64,000 bases of DNA from Planctomycetota bacterium (GCA_016125255.1 WGMD01000003.1:1-64000); one strand, 5' to 3'. Positions 1 to 7,739 are shown, counted from the first letter of the stretch. Made by a program: numbers and translations. The notes: generated from the sequence alone by a model not told the origin.

Positions 1-631
1 CGTTGTACGGCCCGTGCGGCGCATTCGTCGCCAGGTACACGAAAAACGGCTCGGCCTTGTGCTTGCCGATGTACTTGAGCGCCTCGCGGAACCACACATC
101 CGTGCAGTATCCCTCGAACTTCTCGGGCTTGTCATTGCGGTAGTAGGTGTCGTCGAAGTAATCGTTGCCCCACCAGTCCGGGCCCTGTCCGTCGCCGCCG
201 CCGCGGATGTGCAGCGTATCTTCAAAGCCCTGATCCTCCGGGCGGAGCGGATACGTGTCGCCGAGGTGCCATTTGCCGAACATCGCCGTGCGATAGCCCG
301 CCGCCCGAAGCGACTCGGCGATAGTGATTTCGTTCGTACTCATCAGCGACCGGCCCATGATGGTGTGCCAGACGCCGGTGCGCGTCGAGTACCGCCCGCT
401 CATCAGGGCCGACCGCGTCTCGGCACACGTCGGATCAACGTGAAAATTGGTGAATCGCACGGAGTGATCGTGCAGCGTGTCCATGTTGGGCGTGTGAATG
501 ATCGGATTGCCGTTGGCGTGAATGTCGCCGTAGCCCTGGTCGTCGGTGATGATGAGGATCACATTGGGCCGCTCGGCGGCTTGAACGATCGGAGCGAGAA
601 TCACGATCAGAGCGCACAACAACTTCTTCAT
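1..631 (-). CDS. Secreted sulfatase, N-terminal part (runs off the window)
   Basis: The first 210 residues of a type I sulfatase; the C-terminus lies beyond the left edge. The family cleaves sulfate esters, in Planctomycetota mostly on marine polysaccharides, in the periplasm or outside. Visible: a signal peptide over residues 1-19 (MKKLLCALIVILAPIVQAA), metal-binding TDD at 29-31, the formylglycine site at Cys69, and the GKWHLG motif at 119-124. The site reads C-A-E-T-R, with Glu where the usual C/S-x-P-x-R has Pro. The start ATG at 629-631 lies 6 bp after the stop of the alpha/beta hydrolase gene, so the two are probably co-transcribed. The family is certain; the substrate is not known. Confidence 0.9.
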   Translation of the reverse strand, partial: MKKLLCALIVILAPIVQAAERPNVILIITDDQGYGDIHANGNPIIHTPNMDTLHDHSVRFTNFHVDPTCAETRSALMSGRYSTRTGVWHTIMGRSLMSTNEITIAESLRAAGYRTAMFGKWHLGDTYPLRPEDQGFEDTLHIRGGGDGQGPDWWGNDYFDDTYYRNDKPEKFEGYCTDVWFREALKYIGKHKAEPFFVYLATNAPHGPYN

Positions 632-637
632 GGATCA

Positions 638-1474
638 TTACCTCGGCAGATGTTCGATGAGCAGGTCGGCCAGCGCCTGCGGGTTGTCGACGTTGAGCCA
701 GTGTCCGCCTTCCACGTGATGCAGATGCACACGACCGTGGACGGACTTCGCCGCGGCGATCCGCTCACACGCCGCATCGGTCAGTAAGGATGAACGCGTC
801 GCCTTCACCAGATGCACCTCGACCCCCTCCGGCGGTGCGTCAATCAGCGGCCAGAGGTCCGCCTGATAGAACCCCATCAGCAGATGTTCTATTGCGTCCA
901 GATCGATGCGCCATGTGAACCGCCCCCCGTCATTGTGCAGATTCATTGCCATCCACTGCGCGATCGGCTCGCTGAGCCCGCGCTCGGCCAGACCGGCGAC
1001 CGCCTCCGCGCGTGTGTCGAACGCATCGGGCAGCGCGCGAAGATGATGGAGCATCGTCCATGCCTCCCCCGCCGGTTCGCGCACGGCCGGGGTCGAGTCG
1101 ATGACCCATACCTGCCGCAAACCCGGCGGTTTGCTCTGTGCGTATTGCATGGCGACCTTGCCGCCGAAGGAATGACCGAGCACCGCGTCGAAACGGCCCA
1201 GTGCGTACAGGTCCGCCGCGGTGCGGTCGAACGTCGGCTCACCAGGAAGATCGGTCGAACGCCCGTGTCCGCGCAAATCGACGAGCACGGCGGCGTAGTC
1301 GTGCCGGGCTTCGACGACCGGGCGCATCACGCCCATCCAGTTGCGCCCCGAACCAAACGCGCCATGCAGCACGCCCAGCCGCGCGATCGGCCGGGCGTGG
1401 TCGGCGTGAAACACATGATGATGCGGCTGGTCCGCGTGCACCGAATGTTTGTAACCCGGCGCTCCGCATTTCAC
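638..1474 (-). CDS. Alpha/beta hydrolase (YbfF-like esterase type)
   Basis: A 278-residue alpha/beta-fold hydrolase. The oxyanion strand is LHGAFGSGRNW (36-46), the DLRGHGRS turn lies at 66-73, the nucleophile elbow GHSFGG has Ser102, and the catalytic His is in GGHWL near 258. The acid member of the triad was not assigned. Length and motifs fit small esterases such as YbfF; the substrate cannot be told. No signal peptide is visible, so it is probably cytoplasmic. It is followed after 6 bp by the sulfatase gene, and its start lies 19 bp beyond the terminator hairpin of the RRM gene. No clear ribosome-binding site precedes the ATG. Confidence 0.85.
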   Translation of the reverse strand: MKCGAPGYKHSVHADQPHHHVFHADHARPIARLGVLHGAFGSGRNWMGVMRPVVEARHDYAAVLVDLRGHGRSTDLPGEPTFDRTAADLYALGRFDAVLGHSFGGKVAMQYAQSKPPGLRQVWVIDSTPAVREPAGEAWTMLHHLRALPDAFDTRAEAVAGLAERGLSEPIAQWMAMNLHNDGGRFTWRIDLDAIEHLLMGFYQADLWPLIDAPPEGVEVHLVKATRSSLLTDAACERIAAAKSVHGRVHLHHVEGGHWLNVDNPQALADLLIEHLPR

Positions 1475-1493
1475 AATCCGCGCCCATCAAAGA

Positions 1494-1523
1494 ACGCACC
1501 CTCGGGATGAACCGAGGGTGCGT
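1494..1523 (-). terminator. Terminator hairpin after the RRM gene
   Basis: A perfect 12-bp stem (ACGCACCCTCGG at 1494-1505 with its complement at 1512-1523) and a GATGAA loop. It lies 41 bp past the stop of the minus-strand RRM gene. On the minus strand it is followed by TCTTTG, a weak U-rich tail, so it is likely a terminator. Confidence 0.7.
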
Positions 1524-1564
1524 CGCGCGTGCTGAATGTTGTATGGCAAAAGACAGACTGGCGA

Positions 1565-1915
<351 letters not shown>

Positions 1916-2307
1916 GGAGAGAACTCCGGTGCCGGGAGCTGGCGCCGGTTCGGCTGAGGAACTGAGGCGGAGCGAACCCAAGCAAGCAGGAACAATATAT
2001 CTGATCGACCGATTCGATCAGCGTGTCGGATCGATTCTATCCCTCGTTTTTTTTCCGGGCCACTGAAAAGTCCGATGTTGTACGCACATGGCGCAGACGC
2101 ATCGAATATGAGGATTGTCAGGGCGGTCGAGGAGGCCAGGCCGAAGACCGCCCCAACTTTCGTTTGCGGCGATGCCCATTGAATCGTAAATTCCATTGGA
2201 ACGATGACGCTCGACGTTTCCCTCCCGCCCGAACCGGCGTCACGCACGCCGGAAATCCGATGACTCATGATTTTTGTGGGACGAACCATTTGTTGAATCC
2301 GAGGTGG
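1916..2307. other. Gene-free stretch upstream of the RRM gene
   Basis: 392 bases without a convincing gene. On the minus strand TATATT (complement of 1994-1999) could be a -10 box for the RRM gene, giving a leader of about 70 nt; no good -35 box was found. A run of eight T lies at 2046-2053. Open frames crossing the region look like shadows. Confidence 0.4.
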
Positions 2308-2541
2308 ATGACCATGCGTATCCGTTGTTCGATGCGGAAGCGATTGCAGTTTGTAGCCGCGGCGAGTTGGATCGTCGCCAGCGCGTACGGCTCGCCGGGC
2401 GAACCGATTGACGAACCGGACAATGGCGGCAAATTGATCCACGAAACTTGCGAGTTTGGAGCGATCATCGCCCGCAACATCCCTTCGTTCGTCCTGCCGG
2501 CTCATCAACCGCCCTCTGACCCCGCGCCGCCGTCCCAATAA
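2308..2541 (+). CDS. Possible small secreted protein
   Basis: A weak candidate of 77 residues. Starting at the ATG at 2308 (or 2314), with GAGGTGG just upstream, it reads as a short basic N-terminus, a hydrophobic stretch (FVAAASWIVASAYG) and then a polar, Pro-rich tail ending PPSDPAPPSQ. That is the layout of a signal peptide followed by a small secreted domain. No family is recognised. It could be chance in GC-rich DNA. Confidence 0.3.
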   Translation: MTMRIRCSMRKRLQFVAAASWIVASAYGSPGEPIDEPDNGGKLIHETCEFGAIIARNIPSFVLPAHQPPSDPAPPSQ

Positions 2542-2565
2542 CCGCGACGGCGGCCGGGAAGATTC

Positions 2566-2850
2566 ATGTCGCCTTCACGCGGCCGCCGATACTTGCCATG
2601 GAGCGGACCCGTCGGAGGCGTCACCTTGGCCGTACCCGATCGCGTGCATACGGATGATTGCCCGTTCATCGACGACGACGATGCACGTTGCCGCTCGCAC
2701 TTTACATTGGATCATCTCAACGAGGCGCTGAGCGTCTGCATGGGTGGGTATCACGGATGCGCCACCTACTGGCGACTCCGCCGCGAACACCCCCAGCGAC
2801 TCATCGCACTGACCGCCCATGGACAGCCGCTTCAACCAACCGGTTCGTGA
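2566..2850 (+). CDS. Small conserved-looking cysteine-motif protein upstream of xerD
   Basis: A 94-residue soluble protein of unknown function. Its centre carries four regularly placed cysteines, in CPF-(I)-DDDDARC and then CMGGYHGC, separated by a helical segment (FTLDHLNEALSV). This resembles a small planctomycete protein with a CPFL...RC...C...C..Y pattern that I have seen before; a metal site is possible. The last 32 bases overlap the start of xerD in another frame, so translation may be coupled. The ribosome-binding site is weak (GGGAAGA), so the exact start is unsure. Confidence 0.55.
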   Translation: MSPSRGRRYLPWSGPVGGVTLAVPDRVHTDDCPFIDDDDARCRSHFTLDHLNEALSVCMGGYHGCATYWRLRREHPQRLIALTAHGQPLQPTGS

Positions 2851-3718
2851 CTTCCTCGCTTACTTGCGGGTCGAATGCGGGCTGGCGGCCAACACGATCG
2901 TCAGTTATGAGCTGGACCTCAAGAAGCTTGAATCCTTCCTCGCACAGCGCGGCCGGGACGACCCGGCAACGCTCGACGCCCCGATTCTGATCGCGCATCT
3001 GCGCCAGCTTCGTGCGGCGGGCATGGCGTCCTCCTCCATCGCGCGACACCTTGCGACGATCCGCGCGTTCGGGCGATTCCTCGTCGCATACGAATACTGC
3101 GAGCATGATCCGGCGGAGCTTTTGGAGCGGCCGACGATGTGGAAGCGCTTGCCGCAGAGCATGCACACGCAGCAGATCGATAAGCTGCTCGCCGCCCCGC
3201 TGCCGTCAGACAAGCTTTATCTGCGCGATGTGGCGATTCTCGAAACACTCTACGCCACCGGCTGCCGCGCTTCGGAACTGGGCACGATGAGTCTACGCGA
3301 TTTTCACAACGACGTCGGTGTCGTGAAGATCACCGGCAAAGGCAATCGCCAGCGCATCGTGCCCGTCGGGAAAAAAGCCGTCGAAGCGATTCGACAATAC
3401 GTGGCGGACCTGCGGCCGAAACTGCTGCGGGCGGGCAAGCCCAATGACGCGCTGTTTCTGACGACGCGCGGGACGGCGGTGGACCGGTACATCATCTGGT
3501 CCATGATCAAAAAGCACGCCCGTCGCGCCGGCCTGCGCGGCATCCACCCCCACACGCTCCGCCACACCTTCGCCACCCACATGCTCGGCGGCGGGGCCGA
3601 CCTGCGCGTCGTGCAGGAACTGCTCGGCCACGCCCGCGTCACCACCACGCAGATCTACACGCACGTCGATCAGTCACGCCTCAAAGCCGTGATCGCCAAC
3701 CATCATCCCCGGCCGTGA
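2819..3718 (+). CDS. xerD: Tyrosine recombinase XerD/XerC
   Basis: A 299-residue site-specific recombinase, the usual length for XerC/D. It resolves chromosome dimers at dif, with FtsK. The N-terminal SAM-like DNA-binding domain covers about 1-100 (TIVSYELDLKKLESFL). The catalytic domain shows the full set: Arg in TGCRASEL, Lys in GKGNRQR, HTLRH, the second His in LLGHA, and the nucleophile Tyr in TTTQIYTH. The length and the downstream tail favour XerD over an integrase, and no mobile element surrounds it. The start at 2819 overlaps the upstream Cys-motif gene. Confidence 0.92.
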   Translation: MDSRFNQPVRDFLAYLRVECGLAANTIVSYELDLKKLESFLAQRGRDDPATLDAPILIAHLRQLRAAGMASSSIARHLATIRAFGRFLVAYEYCEHDPAELLERPTMWKRLPQSMHTQQIDKLLAAPLPSDKLYLRDVAILETLYATGCRASELGTMSLRDFHNDVGVVKITGKGNRQRIVPVGKKAVEAIRQYVADLRPKLLRAGKPNDALFLTTRGTAVDRYIIWSMIKKHARRAGLRGIHPHTLRHTFATHMLGGGADLRVVQELLGHARVTTTQIYTHVDQSRLKAVIANHHPRP

Positions 3719-3724
3719 TGTGAA

Positions 3725-4060
3725 TCAAAGCAGCCCGTGCGTCCGCGCCGTCAGCATCGACAGCGCGAGAATCACCGGCAGCGCATTGAGCGCCACCGCC
3801 CACGTCGCCACACGCCGACCCGACGCCGCGTTTCGCCGGCCGACGTATTCGCAGGCGAAAAGCACCAGGGTCACGACCAGGAATTTGAACGCGATCATGC
3901 CCCAGAGGCCGCCCAGATGAATGATCCATTGGGCGAGGAAGTTGACCTCCGCCCCGCCGAATTTGAGCACGATCCATGTACACATCACATCCAGGGCGGA
4001 CAGAAAGACGAACCACGTGTAAAGGTCAGGGTAGCGCACGGATCGGCCGGCTGAACGCAT
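3725..4060 (-). CDS. DUF5658-like small membrane protein
   Basis: A 111-residue protein with three or four membrane helices. The N-terminal half has the pattern LDVMCTWIVL..GG.EVN.LAQWI, which fits DUF5658, a small membrane family of unknown function. GGGAG lies 8 nt before the ATG. It converges with xerD, with only 6 bp between the stops. No partner gene is visible. Confidence 0.65.
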   Translation of the reverse strand: MRSAGRSVRYPDLYTWFVFLSALDVMCTWIVLKFGGAEVNFLAQWIIHLGGLWGMIAFKFLVVTLVLFACEYVGRRNAASGRRVATWAVALNALPVILALSMLTARTHGLL

Positions 4061-4152
4061 GGCAGATACTCCCGGGGCCTGAACGCATCATACCGTGCTG
4101 ACGGGGTTTGGGTAGGCCCATTTTGGCGGCGCGCCACGATTGTGCGCACCGG

Positions 4153-4180
4153 TTGACAAACGCGGGGGTCGTGCTACACT
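4153..4180 (+). promoter_or_regulatory. Sigma70-like promoter of the PEP-CTERM/DUF6607 unit
   Basis: A consensus TTGACA (4153-4158), a 16-bp spacer and TACACT (4175-4180). The expected start of transcription is near 4187, inside the adjacent palindrome at 4190-4206. This gives a leader of about 237 nt before the ATG at 4424. Confidence 0.65.
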
Positions 4181-4189
4181 CTGCACATG

Positions 4190-4206
4190 TTGAGACTGAG
4201 TCTCAA
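4190..4206. promoter_or_regulatory. Fur-box-like operator palindrome
   Basis: A perfect 8-1-8 inverted repeat, TTGAGACT-G-AGTCTCAA. It lies just downstream of the -10 box, where a bound repressor would block initiation. The TGA...TCA core with 7-1-7 symmetry is the geometry of Fur-family boxes. The regulator itself is not in the window, so the Fur assignment is inferred from shape and from the DUF6607-like gene in the unit. Confidence 0.5.
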
Positions 4207-4423
4207 TTGCGTCGCGTGACGCAAAAAATGGCGGCCTGTCTATCCCTGGTAAGAGCGACAGGCCGCCGAGTGTGACATCACCGCGAGGGCGACGTCGCGG
4301 GCATTATTCAGCCCGGACCGGCCGATGGCAACTCCCTCGCGTGGTGGCGGCAAACCATGCTTGCCGACTGGGCGCGCGATTCACAAGCCGCGCGGGCGCC
4401 CTTCGGTCTGAAGGAGAACTGCC
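4207..4423 (+). promoter_or_regulatory. Long structured leader of the PEP-CTERM gene
   Basis: 217 nt with several strong hairpins and no convincing ORF. A 7-bp stem TTGCGTC/GACGCAA (4207-4224) comes first. An 11-bp perfect stem GGCGGCCTGTC/GACAGGCCGCC (4230-4267) follows. Further pairings include CCGCGA/TCGCGG, GGCAA/TTGCC and GGGCGC/GCGCCC before the ribosome-binding site AAGGAG. It matches no riboswitch class that I recognise. Confidence 0.45.
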
Positions 4424-5152
4424 ATGATCGGCAGGCCCTCGAAGTTCCGTTCGGCCGCGTTGTGCGCGGCGGCGGCGGTGTTGATGCTGGGCACGAGCGC
4501 CCGCGCCACGTTCCTGACCCCCAACGTCTGGGCGACCGGCTGGTCGCGCGGCGACGCCGACACGCTCTATGCCGAGTGGGATGCATTCCAATCCCTGACC
4601 GGCAACGCGCCCGACGTGGGCGTGTTCCATCCCCCCGCCGGCAACCCGACCCTCTCCGCCACCAACGCCGTCACCGCCTTCGTGACCGGCGGCGGAAGCG
4701 GCGGCAACATCTACAGCTTCTTCGATGACGCCCTGAACATCGAAGCCCTCGTCCCCAACGACGCCTCCGCCGGCAAGCTCACCACCGTCGTCGTGCAGAT
4801 CGCCACGCTCGGCACCCCCTTCCTTCTCGACTCGCTGCGCGTCAACGGCGAAGCGCCCGTCTTCTACGGCGAGCTGTCGAAGGTGTTCGGCAACATCCCC
4901 GGGTTCGGCGACACGACCGACATCGAAGCGTGGGCGCTGTTCCACATCGACGGCACGCCGGACCTGACCCTCTCGCTCACCGCGGGCGGTCAGCACATGT
5001 CGCTGGATCGCGTGGCGATCGACGCCATCGTGACGGACGCCTCGGCCGGCTTCTTCAGTGTCGTGCCGCAGGGCACGTCCGTGCCGGAGCCGACTTCGGC
5101 GATGGTGATGGGCGCGATGACGCTGCTCACGCTCCGCCGACCCCGCCGCTGA
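4424..5152 (+). CDS. PEP-CTERM secreted protein
   Basis: A 242-residue secreted protein. It has a signal peptide over about 1-28 (ALCAAAAVLMLGTSARA). A C-terminal sorting signal begins VPEPTSA, continues with a short hydrophobic helix and ends RRPRR. This is the PEP-CTERM signal, which exosortase recognises and cleaves; no exosortase is in the window. The middle, rich in beta strand and Gly, matches no family I know. AAGGAG lies 7 nt before the ATG. It is the first gene of a unit with a prepilin-like protein, a 77-residue protein and a DUF6607-like protein, behind the promoter and palindrome at 4153-4206. Confidence 0.85.
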   Translation: MIGRPSKFRSAALCAAAAVLMLGTSARATFLTPNVWATGWSRGDADTLYAEWDAFQSLTGNAPDVGVFHPPAGNPTLSATNAVTAFVTGGGSGGNIYSFFDDALNIEALVPNDASAGKLTTVVVQIATLGTPFLLDSLRVNGEAPVFYGELSKVFGNIPGFGDTTDIEAWALFHIDGTPDLTLSLTAGGQHMSLDRVAIDAIVTDASAGFFSVVPQGTSVPEPTSAMVMGAMTLLTLRRPRR

Positions 5153-5157
5153 ACTTC

Positions 5158-5189
5158 GAAAGCTCAGGGATCGCCATCCCTGAGCTTTC
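5158..5189. repeat. 32-bp palindromic repeat, copy A
   Basis: GAAAGCTCAGGGATCG followed by its near-perfect inverse, with one mismatched pair near the centre. It starts 6 bp after the PEP-CTERM stop and is followed by CTTTCC, so here it may act as a terminator or attenuator between the first two genes of the unit. The same element occurs at 27318-27349 and 35212-35243. Confidence 0.8.
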
Positions 5190-5209
5190 CTTTCCTGAAA
5201 GATTCACCG

Positions 5210-6082
5210 ATGTTTCGACGCGCTTTTACGTTGGTTGAATTGCTGGTCGTCATCGCCATCATCGCCCTGCTGATCGGCATTCTGATGCCGTCGCTGAGCC
5301 GGGCGCGGGCGGTGGCGCGGGATGTGGTGAGCACCGCCGGGTGCAAGCAGATGATGCAGGGCTACGCCGCTTACGCCGACGATCACAAGGGTCATTTTCT
5401 ATTCGGCTACGCGCCGAAATTCGTCAACGGCGTGCCCATCACCGTCAACGTCGTCGGCCGCACGCTCGGGTATCCGCTTTCGGATCGTTACCCGTGGCGG
5501 CTGGCGCCGTATGTCGCCGGTCTGTGGCCCCTGATTCATCATCACGACGGCGTGCCCGAGGCGCCGCTCGCCTCCGATTCCGACACCGAAGTGTTCAACA
5601 AGGCGTACACGCTTTCGCTGGGCCCGACGTTCGGCATCAATTCGCTGTTCGTCGGCGGACACAAAGGGACCGTCGGATTCACGCAGATTTCCGGCGAAAA
5701 CTACCGGCCCAACTACGCGAGTCCGACCGTGTTCTATCAGCACGACGTGAAGCGGCCGGGCGGGCTGATCGTGCTGGCCAACAGCCGCACGAACATGAAC
5801 TTCTTCTCTCCCGACGGCTCGAACCTTCCGGCGGGCTCGGCGCTGAATTATCTGTCCGCGCCGATCAGCAACGGGCGCAACTGGTCCGTCGATGCGCAGG
5901 GCGAATTCGTCGGCCATAAGAGCGGCGTGCTGATGGGCTATCCGCGCGGCTGGTTCACCGAACGCACCGTCACCGGCTTCGCCGACACGCATGCGGAGCG
6001 ACTGCTGCCCGCTGAATTGGACAACATGACGCTTTGGGCCAACAAGGCCGCGAGCACCACCTACGACCTGGCTTCGCCCTGA
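5210..6082 (+). CDS. Type II prepilin-like secreted protein (pair 1)
   Basis: A 290-residue protein with a class III prepilin signal at the very N-terminus: a short basic leader, then FTLVELLVVIAIIALL, where Glu is the usual +5 residue. The helix anchors it until a prepilin peptidase cuts the leader. The rest resembles the large planctomycete family of prepilin-like proteins with a late FAD.H motif (FADTHAERLLP near the end). Its role is unknown; it probably stays on the cell surface or in a pseudopilus. It follows a PEP-CTERM gene by 57 bp, an arrangement repeated at 56799-58318. Confidence 0.82.
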   Translation: MFRRAFTLVELLVVIAIIALLIGILMPSLSRARAVARDVVSTAGCKQMMQGYAAYADDHKGHFLFGYAPKFVNGVPITVNVVGRTLGYPLSDRYPWRLAPYVAGLWPLIHHHDGVPEAPLASDSDTEVFNKAYTLSLGPTFGINSLFVGGHKGTVGFTQISGENYRPNYASPTVFYQHDVKRPGGLIVLANSRTNMNFFSPDGSNLPAGSALNYLSAPISNGRNWSVDAQGEFVGHKSGVLMGYPRGWFTERTVTGFADTHAERLLPAELDNMTLWANKAASTTYDLASP

Positions 6083-6106
6083 TTCTTTTCCCGCAAGGAG
6101 CATCGC

Positions 6107-6340
6107 ATGTGCGCCGACGGCCCCGAACTGACGAACGTCAAAATCACCCGCTGCGTTCACGGCCATTATCACGTCTACCTGGGCAAGCAGACGCTGCATC
6201 TGAGCGTGCGCGAACTGTTGCTTCTGGCGTGCGAACTCAATCGTGTGCTGGGCGTCGTCGAAGCGTGCGATGAAAACGAGCCGGAAGCGCCGCCGCTGCC
6301 GGAAGCCGGACCAAGCTCGGATCGCTGGCCGGCGAATTGA
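6107..6340 (+). CDS. 77-residue protein of unknown function
   Basis: A small soluble protein with CVHGHYHVYLGKQTLHLSV and then a Leu-rich helix (RELLLLACELNRVL), followed by an acidic, Pro-rich tail. The His-rich strand followed by a helix recalls short proteins that I associate loosely with iron-regulated loci, but I cannot name a family. AAGGAG precedes the ATG by 6 nt. It sits 24 bp after the prepilin-like gene and before the DUF6607-like gene, so shared control is likely. Confidence 0.65.
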   Translation: MCADGPELTNVKITRCVHGHYHVYLGKQTLHLSVRELLLLACELNRVLGVVEACDENEPEAPPLPEAGPSSDRWPAN

Positions 6341-6352
6341 TCTCTCTGGAAA

Positions 6353-6490
6353 CCTCTCCCCCCGGGAGAGGTCGGCCCGACCCGCAGTCGGGCCGGGTGA
6401 GGGTGCGTCCAAACACTGACTGCGCACGTTGCGGCACGCGCCCCGATTCGGAGCCACCCTCACCCCAACCCTCTCCCGGAGGGAGAGGGG
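6353..6490. repeat. BIME-like dispersed repeat, full copy 1
   Basis: About 138 bp. The left arm (CCTCTCCC..GGGAGAGG, then GTCGGGCCGGGTGAGGGTGC) and the right arm (CCACCCTCACCCCAACC, then CTCTCCCGGAGGGAGAGG) are inverted copies around a spacer of about 50 bp. Each arm also forms its own hairpin. It lies between the 77-residue gene and the DUF6607-like gene, so it may affect the downstream transcript. Other copies: 14849-14979, 59576-59706 and a half at 7701-7739. Confidence 0.85.
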
Positions 6491-6536
6491 GAACAACGGT
6501 TCATCCTCAAACCCTTTTTTGATCAAGGAATCCGAT

Positions 6537-7499
6537 ATGTTTCGACACGCGTTTTTGTCCGCATCGTTGGTGATGGCCTTCGGGATCTTCGCCGTGGCTG
6601 CATCTTCCCGTCCTGACGCTGAACCGGCGCCGGCGGCGGATCGGGAGGCGATCAAGGCGATGGCGGGGACGTTCGAGATCACGTTCGATTTCCGCGAGAC
6701 GTTGGCGCTGGCGCCGGGATATGAATTTCATCCGCCGTATCAGGAGAAGGCGTTGGAGTGGGTGAAGGTCATCGTCGACGAACCCCGCCGCATCGCGCTG
6801 CAGCATCTTCTGGTGACGGAGGACGGCGAAGTGATCAAGCACTGGCGTCAGGAATGGACGTACGAGCCGGCGATGATTCACGATTTCGTGGGCAATGACA
6901 CATGGGAGGCGCGTCAGCTTTCGCCGACGGAAGCGCGGGGGATGTGGTCGCAGCAGGTGACGAGCGTGGACGACAGCCCGCGGTATCAGTCGATCGGGAA
7001 GTGGACGCATGCGGAGGGCGTGAGCTGTTGGGAGTCGCAGCGGACGGGGCGGCCCCTGCCGCGGCGGGAGTACACCAAGCGTCACGATTATCAGGTGCTC
7101 GTGGCGATCAATCGTCAGACGATCACGCCGACGGGTTGGGCGCTGGAGGAGGACAACGCGAAGCTGGTGCTTGATGCGTCGGGCAAGCCGGATCATCTAT
7201 TAGTGCGCGAGGCGGGGATCAACACGTACCGGCGCGTGGACGAATCGCGCGGCGAGCCGGCGCGGCAATGGTGGGCGGCGCAGGGACGGTTCTGGACGGA
7301 TGTGCAGGCGGTGTGGAGCGAACTGGATGCGCATCCCCGATCGATCACGCTCAAGGACAAGGTCGACAACCGTTCGCTGGCCGCGGCGCTGCGGGCGCTG
7401 AACGTCGAAGCGGACCGGGCGGGCGACAAGTACGAGTCCGATGACTTCCGCACGAAAATCCGCGAAGTGATCGCCCGCTATCAGTCAACCGCAAGCTGA
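6537..7499 (+). CDS. DUF6607-like secreted protein
   Basis: A 320-residue exported protein with a signal peptide over about 1-21. The mature part fits DUF6607: W-R-Q-E-W-T-Y, then GMWSQQVTSVDDSPRY, G-K-W-T-H, RPLPRREYTKRHDY and the ITPTGW segment. The function is unknown. From memory, members often sit near iron or heme uptake genes, which fits the Fur-like palindrome upstream, but that link is not proven here. I chose the ATG at 6537 because AAGGA lies 6 nt upstream and a signal peptide follows; the longer frame from 6429 runs through repeat DNA. Confidence 0.8.
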   Translation: MFRHAFLSASLVMAFGIFAVAASSRPDAEPAPAADREAIKAMAGTFEITFDFRETLALAPGYEFHPPYQEKALEWVKVIVDEPRRIALQHLLVTEDGEVIKHWRQEWTYEPAMIHDFVGNDTWEARQLSPTEARGMWSQQVTSVDDSPRYQSIGKWTHAEGVSCWESQRTGRPLPRREYTKRHDYQVLVAINRQTITPTGWALEEDNAKLVLDASGKPDHLLVREAGINTYRRVDESRGEPARQWWAAQGRFWTDVQAVWSELDAHPRSITLKDKVDNRSLAAALRALNVEADRAGDKYESDDFRTKIREVIARYQSTAS

Positions 7500-7530
7500 T
7501 TCACCTCACACAGTGAATCGCAACGCGCAG

Positions 7531-7565
7531 GAACCCCGTCATGACTCCCAAGGGTGGCGGGGTTC
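7531..7565 (+). terminator. Terminator after the DUF6607-like gene
   Basis: An 8-bp stem, GAACCCCG (7531-7538) with CGGGGTTC (7558-7565), and an inner CCC/GGG pairing. TTGTGT follows. It lies 31 bp after the stop. Confidence 0.6.
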
Positions 7566-7597
7566 TTGTGTATCCGCCTTCGGTCCTACTTGACCGA

Positions 7598-7657
7598 TGA
7601 CAAATGCCTAATGCCTAATGATCAATGCATTGGTCATTAGGCATTAGGCATTTGTCA
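7598..7657. repeat. 60-bp near-perfect palindrome
   Basis: The two 30-bp halves are complementary at every position except one G-T pair. The arm contains the direct repeat AATGCCTAATGCCTAATG, and CAATGCATTG sits at the centre. It lies between the convergent DUF6607-like and M42 genes and is AT-rich against its surroundings. It could be a bidirectional terminator or a mobile repeat. Confidence 0.85.
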
Positions 7658-7700
7658 ATTGTCATTGCAAGGCGCGATGCGGGCGCGGGCTCGACGGATG

Positions 7701-7739
7701 CGTGCCCTCACCCCAACCCTCTCCCGGAGGGAGAGGGGG
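7701..7739. repeat. BIME-like dispersed repeat, right half only
   Basis: A right arm of the element at 6353-6490 (GTGCCCTCACCCCAACC, then CTCTCCCGGAGGGAGAGG) without the left arm. It directly abuts the M42 peptidase stop codon at 7740-7742. Confidence 0.75.

Noticed and set aside
14-787. Long open frame on the plus strand
   Set aside because: It runs opposite the sulfatase and hydrolase genes, which have clear motifs; GC-rich DNA produces such shadows.
2819-3718. Integrase of a mobile island
   Set aside because: No tRNA, att repeats or cargo genes surround it, and length and motifs fit the housekeeping XerD.
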